Source of the DNA: Nakaseomyces glabratus | Taxonomy: Eukaryota; Ascomycota; Saccharomycetes; Saccharomycetales; Saccharomycetaceae | Direction of reading: 5' to 3' | DNA length: 64,000 bases | Assembly: GCF_010111755.1 (NCBI RefSeq) | Contig: NC_088960.1 | Location: forward strand, 434,001-498,000 | Shown: in pieces, positions 1-9,746 of the stretch | How positions within the stretch are numbered: the stretch's first letter is position 1 | How the letters are laid out: every line of letters starts with the position of its first letter | Notes under the pieces: model-generated | Databases searched by the model: none | Told to the model about the DNA's origin: nothing | Seen by the model: only the letters and a program-made list of their open reading frames with translations | Translations under genes and position numbers: made by a program

Positions 1-711
1 CTTGTTTGATTTGAAGTTCATCAAGTAGTTGTAGTAGTAGCACATCAATAGGGTCGCGGCGTATGCAAGCTTACCGAGAGCGAACGCTAAAATAGCAATA
101 CCTTCTCTGAATCTTTCAGAGTCGTCAAAATAAGATGTAAGAATGAGTTTTTTCTCATATGAATATACCACAGTAAAATTTACGAGGCAGTTAGCTGTTA
201 CTGCTATACTCTCGTATCTTGATCTAGCTCCATAGTTTAAAAAATGTTGGTTCAATACGAATAAAGGCTCATTCACAAGTTCTAATATGATACCTACCCA
301 AATCGCAAAGACAGACCATTGGAAAAATGGTAAAGTAACAAAATAGCCATTAATGTTATGATATTGCCACGCTATTAGCCCAATTGACAGCGGTATACCA
401 ATGAATAGAGGAATCATAGCGAAATTGACACAAACTTGAAGAGCAGAGTCATCACGATCATGATCATGATCATTGTCAGCATCATTACCATCCGCAATTC
501 TTTGCGTAGATAGTCTGATAGCCTCTCTACTGAAAAACAGCACAGTCCCAACAATAAACTCTAGAAAGGCAGTAATTCCGAATATTCTAGGCGATAAGTA
601 CCTCACTAGAGTATTATTCAGCAAAAATGTAACAATCTTACTGAATAACTGGCCCATCATCAGGAAAGTAGCGCCACGAGTGGTTTTCTCCAAGATGTCA
701 GCACCGCTCAT
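1..711 (-). CDS. RFT1: Rft1-like ER membrane protein (5' part, runs off the left edge)
   Basis: Reading the minus strand from the ATG at 709-711 gives 237 uninterrupted codons to the window edge, out of the roughly 570 usual for the family. The N-terminus has the family block GATFLMMGQLFSK followed by SPRIFGITAFLEFI. EGIAILAFALGKLAY and several hydrophobic membrane spans follow. In S. cerevisiae Rft1 is an essential polytopic ER protein needed for use of Man5GlcNAc2-PP-dolichol in N-glycosylation; whether it is itself the flippase is disputed. A His/Asp-rich hydrophilic loop (DNDHDHDRDD, about residue 78-90) stands where the S. cerevisiae protein also has an acidic loop. It is divergent from HAP3, as in S. 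cerevisiae YBL020W/YBL021C, which supports orthology. The C-terminal half is outside the window. Confidence 0.96.
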   Translation of the reverse strand, partial: MSGADILEKTTRGATFLMMGQLFSKIVTFLLNNTLVRYLSPRIFGITAFLEFIVGTVLFFSREAIRLSTQRIADGNDADNDHDHDRDDSALQVCVNFAMIPLFIGIPLSIGLIAWQYHNINGYFVTLPFFQWSVFAIWVGIILELVNEPLFVLNQHFLNYGARSRYESIAVTANCLVNFTVVYSYEKKLILTSYFDDSERFREGIAILAFALGKLAYAATLLMCYYYNYLMNFKSNK

Positions 712-1144
712 TGTTCAACAGTATATTGTGCACTTTCAAGCCACCTATAGAAACAATTCGGCCAGCGGTAACGGAATACACTCCTTTGTAGTTATAGACA
801 ACGTTATATTACCAGCTATAGGTGCTCGGCAGTTGCTGTATCAGTACTTATAGTCCGACTTTTGTTAAACCATAACTATATTACTTGAACTCATCGTAGT
901 TTAACCAATTTTGGCCTCGAGACAATCGTAATTTCACGAATTTCAGCGACTTTGCCATAGAGATGACAACTTTCGACTATCAGAGCAACGAGGTGGGTGT
1001 TATTATTTAAAGGTACCCCATTGTATTGGTGTATAGCTGGTATTTCAAGGTGTGTAAGACACAAGTTACAGGGAAATTGTAACGAAGCTAGCTCATCAAG
1101 AGGCTGTTTTAGTTGAGAGTATTCACCTGCAGAACAAATATAAT
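712..1144. other. RFT1-HAP3 divergent intergenic region
   Basis: 433 bp shared upstream region of two divergent genes. It holds a CCAAT pentamer near 904 and AT-rich stretches. I see no convincing TATA pair, RNA gene or repeat. Confidence 0.6.
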
Positions 1145-1501
1145 ATGGGGAACACTACAGAGGACGATATCGACAAGCAGATAGAATTGAGGGAGCAAGA
1201 CAGGTGGTTACCCATCAATAATGTTGCGCGTTTGATGAAGAACACACTACCAGAGACTGCGAAAGTTTCCAAGAGTGCGAAGGAGTGTATGCAAGAATGT
1301 GTGAGCGAGTTCATTTCATTTGTAACAAGTGAGGCCAGTGATAGGTGTGCGCAGGATCGCAGGAAGACCATCAATGGTGAGGATATTCTTATATCCTTGC
1401 ATGCATTAGGATTTGAAAACTATGCTGAAGTGCTTAAGATATACTTGGCTAAATACAGGCAGCAGCAAGCTCTAAAGAACAACTACGAAGAGGACTCATA
1501 A
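1145..1501 (+). CDS. HAP3: CCAAT-binding factor subunit Hap3 (NF-YB)
   Basis: 118 residues. The NF-YB histone fold fills about residues 16-108 and is nearly invariant: [21 protein letters not shown], then [20 protein letters not shown], then [20 protein letters not shown] and YLAKYRQQQ. In yeast Hap3 joins Hap2, Hap5 and the activator Hap4 to bind CCAAT and switch on respiratory genes. The N-terminal extension is shorter than in S. cerevisiae (144 residues), and the acidic tail is short (NNYEEDS). The ATG at 1145 is the first in-frame start, and the histone fold begins only 15 codons later. It lies next to PIM1, a mitochondrial protease gene, in the same order as S. cerevisiae. Confidence 0.98.
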   Translation: MGNTTEDDIDKQIELREQDRWLPINNVARLMKNTLPETAKVSKSAKECMQECVSEFISFVTSEASDRCAQDRRKTINGEDILISLHALGFENYAEVLKIYLAKYRQQQALKNNYEEDS

Positions 1502-2177
1502 ATTGTGCAACCTCTATAGAACTGGTAATATGAGCGGTATCAAGAACTGCTGTATATCTCCATCCTAAATTGACCCTCAAGGCCATCTATAGTGCTGGTT
1601 ATGCTTGTAAATAATAATCATGTTTATTCTAATACTATTGGCTGATAACGCTGAAATTTTTCTGGAGCGAACAAGAAAATAAAATGAGTATGGACTCGAA
1701 TTTATTATAAGCCAACTTCTGACAACGCGTGTGGTATAGATGAACTCAGAAGTTACTCACATATGGCAGTTTGTATAGCTGGAACTATATTACTTAAGAA
1801 CATATATCATACATAACGACATAGTTAAGGGTTTCTTCACACCTTTTTCCCCCGCCGCCAATTTTCGGTGGGATTTCAAGCAATGAGTCCTGCCAAAAGC
1901 ATAAATAGCAAATAAAGGTTTCTGCCTGGCAGTTTCATTGCACCCAGAGTCCTAAAACTAGTCTAAAACAGTTCAAACGTTAGATTACTGAAATAGTTTG
2001 CTTTACACACCTTTTCTTTGCTGTGAAAAGTGTTAAATTTTGGGTAAAATAGAGGGTTAAATTGGGTTCCCGCCACTTAAGTCGACGTACATATAGGCAT
2101 AGACCCGATTACTGATAGCGAAGGTATTTGAACTTTGCATTGCGGCTCAACACATTTGTAGCTTCAAGGACAGAAAT
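1502..2177. other. HAP3-PIM1 intergenic region (PIM1 promoter)
   Basis: 676 bp holding the HAP3 3' end and the PIM1 promoter. A CCAAT pentamer sits at 1858-1862 inside a locally GC-rich patch (about 1850-1875), roughly 320 bp before the PIM1 ATG. It is a possible target of the very HAP complex encoded next door. An ACGCGT hexamer (MCB-like) occurs at 1725-1730. No RNA gene is seen. Confidence 0.5.
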
Positions 2178-5100
2178 ATGCTGGGCACTCGGGTTACTAG
2201 AGCGGTCTATACCCGTGCGCCTCTCAAATTACAACTGAGGGCGCTGGGCTTACATCGAAGGTATGTGCATAATGGCAGCAAGAATGATGAGGGGAGCTCT
2301 ACAAGCACGACTACAAATAAAGAAGAGAACGATAAAAAACTGCCAGATGTCTATCCACAAATGCTAGCCCTACCTATATCGAGAAGGCCCTTGTTTCCCG
2401 GTTTTTATAAAGCTGTAGTGATTTCAGAGCCAAGAGTAATGAAGGCAATCACTGATATGGTTGAGAGACAGCAACCATACATTGGTGCGTTTATGCTTAA
2501 GGATAGTAATAATGACACAGACATTATACACGATATAAGTGAGGTGCATGAATTGGGTGTGCTAGCTCAAGTTACCTCAGCATTTCCCAGCAAGGATGAG
2601 AAAACTGGTAAGGAAACCATGACCGCATTACTATATCCTCATAAGCGTATAAAGATTGATCAGTTAATCCCACCAAAAGATGTGAAAATAGAAGATATTG
2701 TAGTCGAAAAAGTAGTGGATAATGAAGTAGCATCTGAAGAGACAAAGGACGAAGAAACAGTTGATAAAACTGAATCAGCGACTGATAAAGTAAGTGAAGA
2801 AATTACTGAAGAGATTGCTAAAGCACCTTCTACAGAAGTAACAGAAGATCCAGATAATTATGAGAATCCGACGGATTTCTTGAAAGATTATAATGTCACT
2901 TTAGTGAATGTTTCTAATCTGGAAGATGAACCATTTGATATCAAATCACCAATCATTAATGCATTAACATCAGAAATCCTTAAAGTATTCAAGGAAATTT
3001 CACAACTGAACTCCATGTTCAGAGAGCAAATTGCGACTTTCTCTGCATCTATTCAATCTGCAACCACTAATATATTTGAGGAGCCTGCTAAATTGGCAGA
3101 TTTTGCAGCGGCTGTATCTGCGGGTGAAGAAGAAGAATTACAAGAGGTCCTGGAGTCTTTGAATATAGAGCAAAGATTGGAAAAATCTTTGTTGGTACTT
3201 AAGAAGGAATTGATGAATGCTGAACTTCAAAACAAAATATCGAAAGATGTAGAGACAAAAATACAAAAGAGACAGAAAGAATATTACTTGATGGAACAGT
3301 TAAAAGGTATTAAGAGAGAACTTGGAATTGATGATGGCCGTGATAAACTTGTTGATACTTATAAAAAAAGAGTAGAAAAGCTAAATCTTCCAGAAAATGT
3401 TCAGAAAACTTTTGATGAGGAAATAACAAAACTAGCAACCCTAGAAACATCTATGTCCGAATTTGGTGTTATCAGAAACTATTTAGATTGGCTTACATCG
3501 CTTCCATGGGGAATTAACTCCAAAGAACAATACTCTATTCCAAGAGCTCGTAAGATCTTAGATGAAGATCATTATGGTATGAAAGATGTTAAGGACCGTA
3601 TTCTAGAATTTATTGCCGTAGGAAAGCTTCTTGGAAAAGTTGATGGTAAAATCATATGTTTTGTGGGTCCACCGGGTGTGGGTAAAACGTCCATCGGTAA
3701 ATCGATCTCAAGAGCTTTGAACCGTCAATTCTTCAGATTTTCTGTCGGTGGTATGACTGATGTTGCTGAAATCAAAGGTCATAGAAGAACGTACATTGGT
3801 GCTCTACCAGGTAGAATTATTCAAGCACTGAAGAAATGTCAAACTCAAAATCCTTTGATTTTAATTGATGAGATAGACAAAATTGGTCATGGTGGTATTC
3901 ATGGTGATCCTTCTGCTGCACTTCTCGAAGTTCTTGATCCTGAACAAAACAACAGTTTCTTGGATAATTACTTAGACATCCCAATTGACTTATCTAAGGT
4001 TTTGTTTGTTTGTACCGCTAACTCTTTAGATACTATACCAAGACCATTACTTGATCGTATGGAGGTTATTGAACTTACTGGTTATGTGGCCGAAGATAAA
4101 ATTAAAATTGCCGAGCAGTATTTAGTTCCAAGCGCTAAAAAAACTGCAGGTTTGCAAAATGCTACTGTATCCATGGATGAAGAAGCAATCAATGCGCTAA
4201 TGAAATATTATTGTAGAGAGAGTGGTGTTAGAAACTTAAAAAAGCATATTGAGAAAATCTATCGTAAGGCAGCTTTAGAAGTTGTTAAAAAGATGAGCAT
4301 CGAGGATACAGAACCTCTAGTCTCAACTTCTGAGGAACCACAATTATCTCAAACAAATCAAAATATATCGTCAAGTTCTGCTGAGGATTCTACTACGGAT
4401 CTTGAAGATAGTGTCAATCCAGATACTGCCAAGGAAGCATCAAAGCCCAATAATTCGCAAGAAGGTGCATCAGTAGAAGAAACCAAGAAGGCTGTGAAAA
4501 CAGAAGAGGAAGAAGACACTTCTATGATTGTTCCAGAAGATATTAAAGTTGAAATTACTCCAGAAGATTTGAAAAAGTATGTTGGGCCACCAATCTACAC
4601 TACTGACAGATTATATGAAACTACTCCTCCTGGTGTGATCATGGGATTGGCTTGGACTAATATGGGAGGCTGTTCCCTATATGTTGAATCTGTACTGGAA
4701 CAGCCATTACACAACTGTAAACATGCGAATTTAGAGAGAACAGGTCAGCTTGGTGATGTCATGAAAGAGTCATCGCGTCTAGCCTACTCTTTCTCAAAGA
4801 TGTACCTGTCAAAGAAGTTCCCTGAAAATAGATTCTTTGAAAAGGCAGCTATTCACTTGCACTGTCCTGAAGGTGCAACACCAAAGGACGGTCCATCTGC
4901 TGGTGTCACAATGGCAACTTCATTCCTATCACTTGCATTAAACAAGCCTGTTGATCCAACTGTAGCAATGACTGGTGAATTAACATTAACCGGAAAAGTA
5001 TTGCGTATTGGTGGTTTAAGAGAAAAGGTTGTGGCTGCTAAGAGATCTGGTGCCAAGACTGTAATTTTCCCTAAGGATAACTTAAACGACTGGGAAGAGC

Positions 5101-5258
5101 TTCCAGAGAATGTGAAAGAAGGCATGGAGCCACTGGCTGCTGATTGGTATGATGACATTTACAAAAGACTGTTTTCTGGTGTCAAGAAATCAGAAGGTAA
5201 TAACGTCTGGAAATCAGAATTTGAGCTAATCGATAAGAAGAAGAAAGAAAACGATTAG
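2178..5258 (+). CDS. PIM1: Mitochondrial Lon protease
   Basis: 1026 residues. An Arg-rich, acid-poor N-terminus (MLGTRVTRAVYTRAPLKLQL) looks like a mitochondrial presequence. The LON substrate domain starts near residue 60 (YPQMLALPISRRPLFPGFYKAV). The AAA+ module has Walker A GPPGVGKT near 497-504 and Walker B LILIDEID near 561-568. The Ser-Lys protease domain has catalytic Ser about 907 in GPSAGVTM and Lys about 950 in GGLREK, with the 43-residue spacing usual for Lon. ATP-driven degradation of damaged matrix proteins and mtDNA maintenance are the known roles. Two low-complexity acidic inserts are present, about residues 170-220 in the LON domain and about 704-785 between the AAA+ lid and the protease domain. 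The S. cerevisiae protein is about 100 residues longer. Confidence 0.98.
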   Translation: MLGTRVTRAVYTRAPLKLQLRALGLHRRYVHNGSKNDEGSSTSTTTNKEENDKKLPDVYPQMLALPISRRPLFPGFYKAVVISEPRVMKAITDMVERQQPYIGAFMLKDSNNDTDIIHDISEVHELGVLAQVTSAFPSKDEKTGKETMTALLYPHKRIKIDQLIPPKDVKIEDIVVEKVVDNEVASEETKDEETVDKTESATDKVSEEITEEIAKAPSTEVTEDPDNYENPTDFLKDYNVTLVNVSNLEDEPFDIKSPIINALTSEILKVFKEISQLNSMFREQIATFSASIQSATTNIFEEPAKLADFAAAVSAGEEEELQEVLESLNIEQRLEKSLLVLKKELMNAELQNKISKDVETKIQKRQKEYYLMEQLKGIKRELGIDDGRDKLVDTYKKRVEKLNLPENVQKTFDEEITKLATLETSMSEFGVIRNYLDWLTSLPWGINSKEQYSIPRARKILDEDHYGMKDVKDRILEFIAVGKLLGKVDGKIICFVGPPGVGKTSIGKSISRALNRQFFRFSVGGMTDVAEIKGHRRTYIGALPGRIIQALKKCQTQNPLILIDEIDKIGHGGIHGDPSAALLEVLDPEQNNSFLDNYLDIPIDLSKVLFVCTANSLDTIPRPLLDRMEVIELTGYVAEDKIKIAEQYLVPSAKKTAGLQNATVSMDEEAINALMKYYCRESGVRNLKKHIEKIYRKAALEVVKKMSIEDTEPLVSTSEEPQLSQTNQNISSSSAEDSTTDLEDSVNPDTAKEASKPNNSQEGASVEETKKAVKTEEEEDTSMIVPEDIKVEITPEDLKKYVGPPIYTTDRLYETTPPGVIMGLAWTNMGGCSLYVESVLEQPLHNCKHANLERTGQLGDVMKESSRLAYSFSKMYLSKKFPENRFFEKAAIHLHCPEGATPKDGPSAGVTMATSFLSLALNKPVDPTVAMTGELTLTGKVLRIGGLREKVVAAKRSGAKTVIFPKDNLNDWEELPENVKEGMEPLAADWYDDIYKRLFSGVKKSEGNNVWKSEFELIDKKKKEND

Positions 5259-5921
5259 AAAACTGACTCTCAAAAGCCTGTACTTTTGTACACCCCCATT
5301 GAATGTAATACAAATGCTCAGATGTTATGCTTGCCATAGTCACACTGTTGCATTATCAGCATTGTTCTGTAAATAGTATATATCACACTAAAATAATGGG
5401 TATGTTTGAAAGAATAGCATATTTAAGGAAAGTGGCAGGATAATAATCTAGTCCCTGATTACATCATTGATTAGTGTTGATAATAGGTGTTTTTTATATT
5501 ATATAAAACAAATTGCACAATACTAAATCTATATTAAGTTCGGTTTGACAATAGTGTTATAAGTGCAGAAGGTTGCTATTTGGGTAAAGTTAATTATGTT
5601 TCCCGATTAGGAAATATCTTCAATTTTGTCGTTTTTCCACCAATTTTTTCCTGCCTTGGCAAAAGTTAGCCATCGAGACTACAAAATACATAGTATTCTT
5701 AGTCTAGTAGAATTCTCAAACAGTGTCCAAGAGACAACAGATAGGCTTTCAACTACATTATTGTATATCATAATACTAATTGCCCTCGTTGCCATCTTTC
5801 TCTGGTGTTTGAAGTATAAAAATTGGTTAATTGGCTGTCCGGTTTGAATAATTAGCGACTCATAGACTTGAAATTGTGGTACAGTGGTTTGGGAAAGCAG
5901 ATAAAATAATACACATATACT
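5259..5921. other. PIM1-MCM2 intergenic region (MCM2 promoter)
   Basis: 663 bp. It contains an Mcm1-type early cell cycle box (separate entry, 5599-5614) about 308 bp before the MCM2 ATG. A 73-codon open frame at 5626-5847 has no ATG and I do not treat it as a gene. Confidence 0.6.
5599..5614 (+). promoter_or_regulatory. Early cell cycle box (Mcm1 site) upstream of MCM2
   Basis: TTTCCCGATTAGGAAA matches the ECB form TTtCCcnnTTnGGAAA, with the Mcm1 half-sites TTTCC and GGAAA at the standard spacing. ECBs drive M/G1 transcription of MCM and CDC6-type genes in S. cerevisiae, so placement in front of MCM2 fits. Function is inferred. Confidence 0.8.
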
Positions 5922-8561
5922 ATGTCTGATAACAGGAGGCGTAGAAGAGATCCAGAAGATGACGAGCATGACTCTGACAATGAAAATGTCGGTATGCCGC
6001 CATCCTCGCCACAACATCATGGTTCAAGAAACCTGTTTGGTCCTGGGTCATCACCCATTGGTTCCCCTGTTAGAGATGAGGATCAGGAGAACGATGATGA
6101 GTTGGGCATGTTGAATCCAGAAGGTGATGATAACGAGATTGATGATGCACCTGATATTGATGAAGTGGAAGAACAAATGAACGAAGTTGATCTTATGGAT
6201 GACGACATGTACGGCGATTACAGGTCTGATCCAACCAAGGATAGATATGAAGGGTTAGGTGTTGATGATACTGAACAGAAAGAACTGAGTCTGAGCGACA
6301 GAAGAAGAATTGATGCACAATTAAATGAAAGAGATAGACTTTTGAAGAATGTGGCCTATTTAGATGATGATGATGAAGCCATGGGAAACGAACAATTGGA
6401 TGAAATGGGTTTGCCAAAACAAAGAAGAAGGCGTAGAAGGCAATACGAGGATTTTGAACATAGTGATGATGATCTACTAAGTGATTTGGATGCTGATCCA
6501 TTAAGAGAAGAATTGACATTAGAGTCACTAAGTAATGTTAAGGCCAACAGTTATTCTGAATGGGTTGTTCAACCTAATGTCTCCAGGACAATCGCAAGAG
6601 AACTAAAATCATTTTTGCTTGAATACACAGATGAAACTGGTAGATCGGTCTATGGTGCACGTATTAGAGTGTTAGGTGAAATGAATTCTGAATCTCTAGA
6701 AGTAAATTTTAGACATCTTGCTGAATCAAAGGCTATATTAGCGCTGTTTTTGGCAAAGTGTCCGGAAGAAATGCTTAAGATTTTTGATTTGGTCGCAATG
6801 GAGGCAACTGAATTGCACTATCCGGATTATTCACGTATCCATTCAGAAATTCATGTTAGAATATCAGATTTCCCAACAATTCACAACTTAAGAGAATTAC
6901 GTCAGTCTAATTTATCTACATTGGTCCGTGTGACTGGTGTTGTGACAAGAAGAACAGGTGTCTTCCCACAACTAAAATATGTGAAATTCAACTGTCTCAA
7001 GTGTGGCTCTATCTTGGGGCCGTTTTTCCAAGATTCAAATGAAGAAATAAAAATTTCATTCTGTACTAATTGTAAATCTAAAGGCCCTTTTAGTATTAAC
7101 GGTGAAAAGACAGTTTATCGTAATTACCAAAGAATCACGCTACAAGAAGCACCAGGTACAGTACCTGCAGGTCGTTTGCCAAGGCACAGAGAAGTTATTC
7201 TATTAGCTGATCTTGTTGATGTATCAAAGCCCGGTGAGGAAATTGAAGTGACTGGTATCTATAAGAATAACTATGATGGTAATTTGAATGCTAAAAATGG
7301 TTTCCCAGTTTTTGCAACTATAATTGAAGCAAATGCAGTAAGAAGAAGAGAAGGAAATCTTGCTAATGAGAATGAAGAAGGTTTAAATGTATTTAGTTGG
7401 ACAGAAGAAGAAGAGAGAGAGTTCAGAAAATTATCCAAGGATAGAGGAATTGTTGATAAGATTATTGCTTCCATGGCGCCTTCCATCTATGGTCACAAAG
7501 ATATTAAAACCGCTGTAGCATGCTCGCTTTTTAGTGGTGTACCAAAAAATATCAATGGTAAGCACGCCATTCGTGGTGATATAAATGTTCTAGTCCTCGG
7601 TGACCCAGGTACTGCAAAATCTCAGATATTGAAATATGTTGAGAAAACTGCCCACAGAGCTGTGTTTGCAACAGGTCAAGGTGCGTCTGCTGTTGGTTTG
7701 ACCGCTTCAGTACGTAAAGATCCCATCACAAAAGAATGGACACTAGAAGGTGGTGCTCTTGTGCTTGCTGATAAGGGTGTCTGTTTGATTGATGAATTCG
7801 ATAAAATGAATGATCAAGACAGAACATCTATTCACGAAGCTATGGAACAACAAAGTATTTCTATTTCTAAAGCTGGTATTGTTACAACATTGCAAGCCCG
7901 TTGTTCTATCATTGCTGCAGCAAATCCAAATGGTGGTAGATATAACTCAACTCTTCCGTTGTCTCAAAATGTGAGTCTAACTGAGCCCATTTTATCAAGA
8001 TTTGATATTTTATGTGTTGTTAGAGATGTAGTAGATGAAGAATCGGATGAAAGGTTGGCATCATTCGTTGTTGATTCTCACGTACGTTCTCATCCGGGTT
8101 ATGATTCTATTGATGACGAAGAAGGAAAGGACGGTGAGCAGAAAAATGATGATGATATACAGTTATCAAATAGACAAAAGAGAGCAGAGCGTCAAAGGAA
8201 AAAAGAGGAGGAGATCTCCCCAATACCACAAGAATTACTAATAAAATACATTCATTATGCCAGAACCAAGGTGTATCCTAGACTTCATCAAATGGATATG
8301 GACAAAGTAAGCAAGGTGTATGCTGATTTAAGAAGAGAAAGTATCACAACTGGTTCTTTCCCTATTACAGTGCGTCACTTGGAATCTATTCTAAGAATAG
8401 CAGAATCTTTCGCTAAGATGAGGCTATCAGAATTTGTATCGTCATGGGATTTGGATAGAGCTATTAAAGTGGTGGTTGATTCTTTTGTGGATGCTCAAAA
8501 GATCAGTGTTCGCCGCCAATTGCGGAGATCATTTGCTATCTATACATTAGGACAAAATTAA
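5922..8561 (+). CDS. MCM2: Replicative helicase subunit Mcm2
   Basis: 879 residues, against 868 in S. cerevisiae. The N-terminal 190 residues are acidic and disordered (histone-binding and kinase-target region), with Arg tracts such as KQRRRRRRQYEDFEHSDDD. A C4 zinc finger CLKCG...CTNCK lies near 357-385. The MCM AAA+ core has Walker A GDPGTAKSQ near 560, Walker B CLIDEFDKM near 620 and the arginine finger SRFD near 692. A winged-helix C-terminus follows a charged linker (QKRAERQRKKEEE). It is a subunit of the Mcm2-7 ring that is loaded at origins and unwinds DNA with Cdc45 and GINS. The ATG at 5922 is the first in-frame start. The promoter carries an early cell cycle box. Confidence 0.99.
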   Translation: MSDNRRRRRDPEDDEHDSDNENVGMPPSSPQHHGSRNLFGPGSSPIGSPVRDEDQENDDELGMLNPEGDDNEIDDAPDIDEVEEQMNEVDLMDDDMYGDYRSDPTKDRYEGLGVDDTEQKELSLSDRRRIDAQLNERDRLLKNVAYLDDDDEAMGNEQLDEMGLPKQRRRRRRQYEDFEHSDDDLLSDLDADPLREELTLESLSNVKANSYSEWVVQPNVSRTIARELKSFLLEYTDETGRSVYGARIRVLGEMNSESLEVNFRHLAESKAILALFLAKCPEEMLKIFDLVAMEATELHYPDYSRIHSEIHVRISDFPTIHNLRELRQSNLSTLVRVTGVVTRRTGVFPQLKYVKFNCLKCGSILGPFFQDSNEEIKISFCTNCKSKGPFSINGEKTVYRNYQRITLQEAPGTVPAGRLPRHREVILLADLVDVSKPGEEIEVTGIYKNNYDGNLNAKNGFPVFATIIEANAVRRREGNLANENEEGLNVFSWTEEEEREFRKLSKDRGIVDKIIASMAPSIYGHKDIKTAVACSLFSGVPKNINGKHAIRGDINVLVLGDPGTAKSQILKYVEKTAHRAVFATGQGASAVGLTASVRKDPITKEWTLEGGALVLADKGVCLIDEFDKMNDQDRTSIHEAMEQQSISISKAGIVTTLQARCSIIAAANPNGGRYNSTLPLSQNVSLTEPILSRFDILCVVRDVVDEESDERLASFVVDSHVRSHPGYDSIDDEEGKDGEQKNDDDIQLSNRQKRAERQRKKEEEISPIPQELLIKYIHYARTKVYPRLHQMDMDKVSKVYADLRRESITTGSFPITVRHLESILRIAESFAKMRLSEFVSSWDLDRAIKVVVDSFVDAQKISVRRQLRRSFAIYTLGQN

Positions 8562-8960
8562 AATTGATAGAAAACCTTATATAAAGGCTTGACATTGTAC
8601 TATAGTCATTATTTAAATATTGGCGCACCTTGTATTAATACACTATTATTATATTAGTAAATGTAACACTTTATTAATTGAGAAAAATCAATACATACTA
8701 ACTAGAATCCAAAACTTAAAGAAACTGGAAATAACTTTAATTGAAACGTTCTATAGAGGTATAAAAAATGCATATAATATAACCTTTTATAATACTAACA
8801 ATTCTCAAAAATATCACAATAACCTATCATAATACTTTTATCTATACTATCAAAGCATAAGTATTATAATCCATTGGGACATTCTTATGGGTGTGCCGAC
8901 CGTAATATCTAATATTTTTAGGATATATAAATTTGTTGAGATGGAGCACGATGTCTACCA
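8562..8960. other. Convergent MCM2/PUN1 3' region; synteny breakpoint
   Basis: 399 bp of very AT-rich sequence between two converging genes. The S. cerevisiae neighbours of MCM2 (chromosome II) and PUN1 (chromosome XII) are unlinked, so a rearrangement junction relative to that species lies here. A TACTAAC near 8697 has no matching 5' splice site. I see no tRNA, LTR or repeat at the junction. Confidence 0.6.
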
Positions 8961-9746
8961 TTAATATTTATCGTTGTATGGTTGGTGAACATACACAACC
9001 TTTTTTCTTTGCCTCACAGTCATCCAACAGAAGAGGTTAAGAAGTGCTGCTACCACTGCGGCCCATAACAGTGCTAAAAATTTCCTTCCCAGGCTTAAAT
9101 GAATACCATAGTCGCTATAGTTTTTGTTTAGGATATGGCGAATGTAGATGTAGGTACCCATATTAGTGCCAACACTGATCAGCAAACTTGCAAATGATAG
9201 GAAACAAACAAATCCACCGACGAAGTTAACGAAACTGAAATGTAGAAACCACCGCAATACGTTAATAACTAAGTTCAGGAATGTCAATACTATACCAATG
9301 ATCAATGTGATGAACATACACTTTACCAGGTTATTGTAATAGACAAGTTTGTCCTGTAATTGCTGTGGTAGAACGATCTTGGCAACATCATCGACTAATT
9401 GTAAGACTTGATTGTTCTCAATATTATCTTTCAGTAGGTTCTTTAGGTTGAAAGTTTGTATACCGTTTGGAGATGTGCAGCTAGTAACATCGGTTGAAGA
9501 ACTAGCCACACAGTATGACCACAGACCTATGTTTATGAATTTAGGCAAACCCAGGTCTGATATACTGAATGAACTAGCTGCGGGTATCACTGTAGCTATA
9601 TCAAGGTTTGAAAGGTCCAATTGTGCACAAAATATTTGATTTATCGGGTAATAGTTCTTAGTTGATCCAGCACATGCAATGCAAGCTAGCACTAGCGAAG
9701 CAAGTGCAAAAAACAGTGCTAATATAAGAGCGACGAAATTCCTCAT
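8961..9746 (-). CDS. PUN1: SUR7-family plasma membrane protein (Pun1-like)
   Basis: 261 residues, against 263 in S. cerevisiae Pun1. It is a four-span topology protein: TM1 about residues 5-27, a long extracellular loop carrying the family signature GLWSYC near 75-80 and a paired Cys (TSCTSP), then TM2 about 140-165, TM3 about 172-195 and TM4 about 225-247, ending in a short basic tail. The SUR7/PalI family marks eisosome and MCC plasma membrane domains; Pun1 in S. cerevisiae is linked to cell wall integrity and nitrogen stress. The ATG at 9744-9746 directly precedes the first membrane span. It is placed next to VPS36 as in the YLR414-YLR417 block. A 2.1-kb gene-free stretch lies upstream and may be its promoter. 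Confidence 0.9.
   Translation of the reverse strand: MRNFVALILALFFALASLVLACIACAGSTKNYYPINQIFCAQLDLSNLDIATVIPAASSFSISDLGLPKFINIGLWSYCVASSSTDVTSCTSPNGIQTFNLKNLLKDNIENNQVLQLVDDVAKIVLPQQLQDKLVYYNNLVKCMFITLIIGIVLTFLNLVINVLRWFLHFSFVNFVGGFVCFLSFASLLISVGTNMGTYIYIRHILNKNYSDYGIHLSLGRKFLALLWAAVVAALLNLFCWMTVRQRKKVVYVHQPYNDKY

Noticed and set aside
473..853. 126-codon plus-strand frame at the left end
   Set aside because: It is the antisense shadow of RFT1, whose minus-strand protein is clearly recognisable.
1725..1730. ACGCGT (MCB) in the HAP3-PIM1 gap
   Set aside because: Neither neighbour is a G1/S gene, and a single hexamer is weak evidence.
5626..5847. 73-codon frame with a hydrophobic stretch between PIM1 and MCM2
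   Set aside because: It starts at TTG with no in-frame ATG and overlaps the MCM2 promoter; no family resemblance.
8690..8705. TACTAAC branch-site word in the MCM2-PUN1 gap
   Set aside because: No GTATGT-type donor upstream and no coding exon on either side; likely chance in AT-rich DNA.
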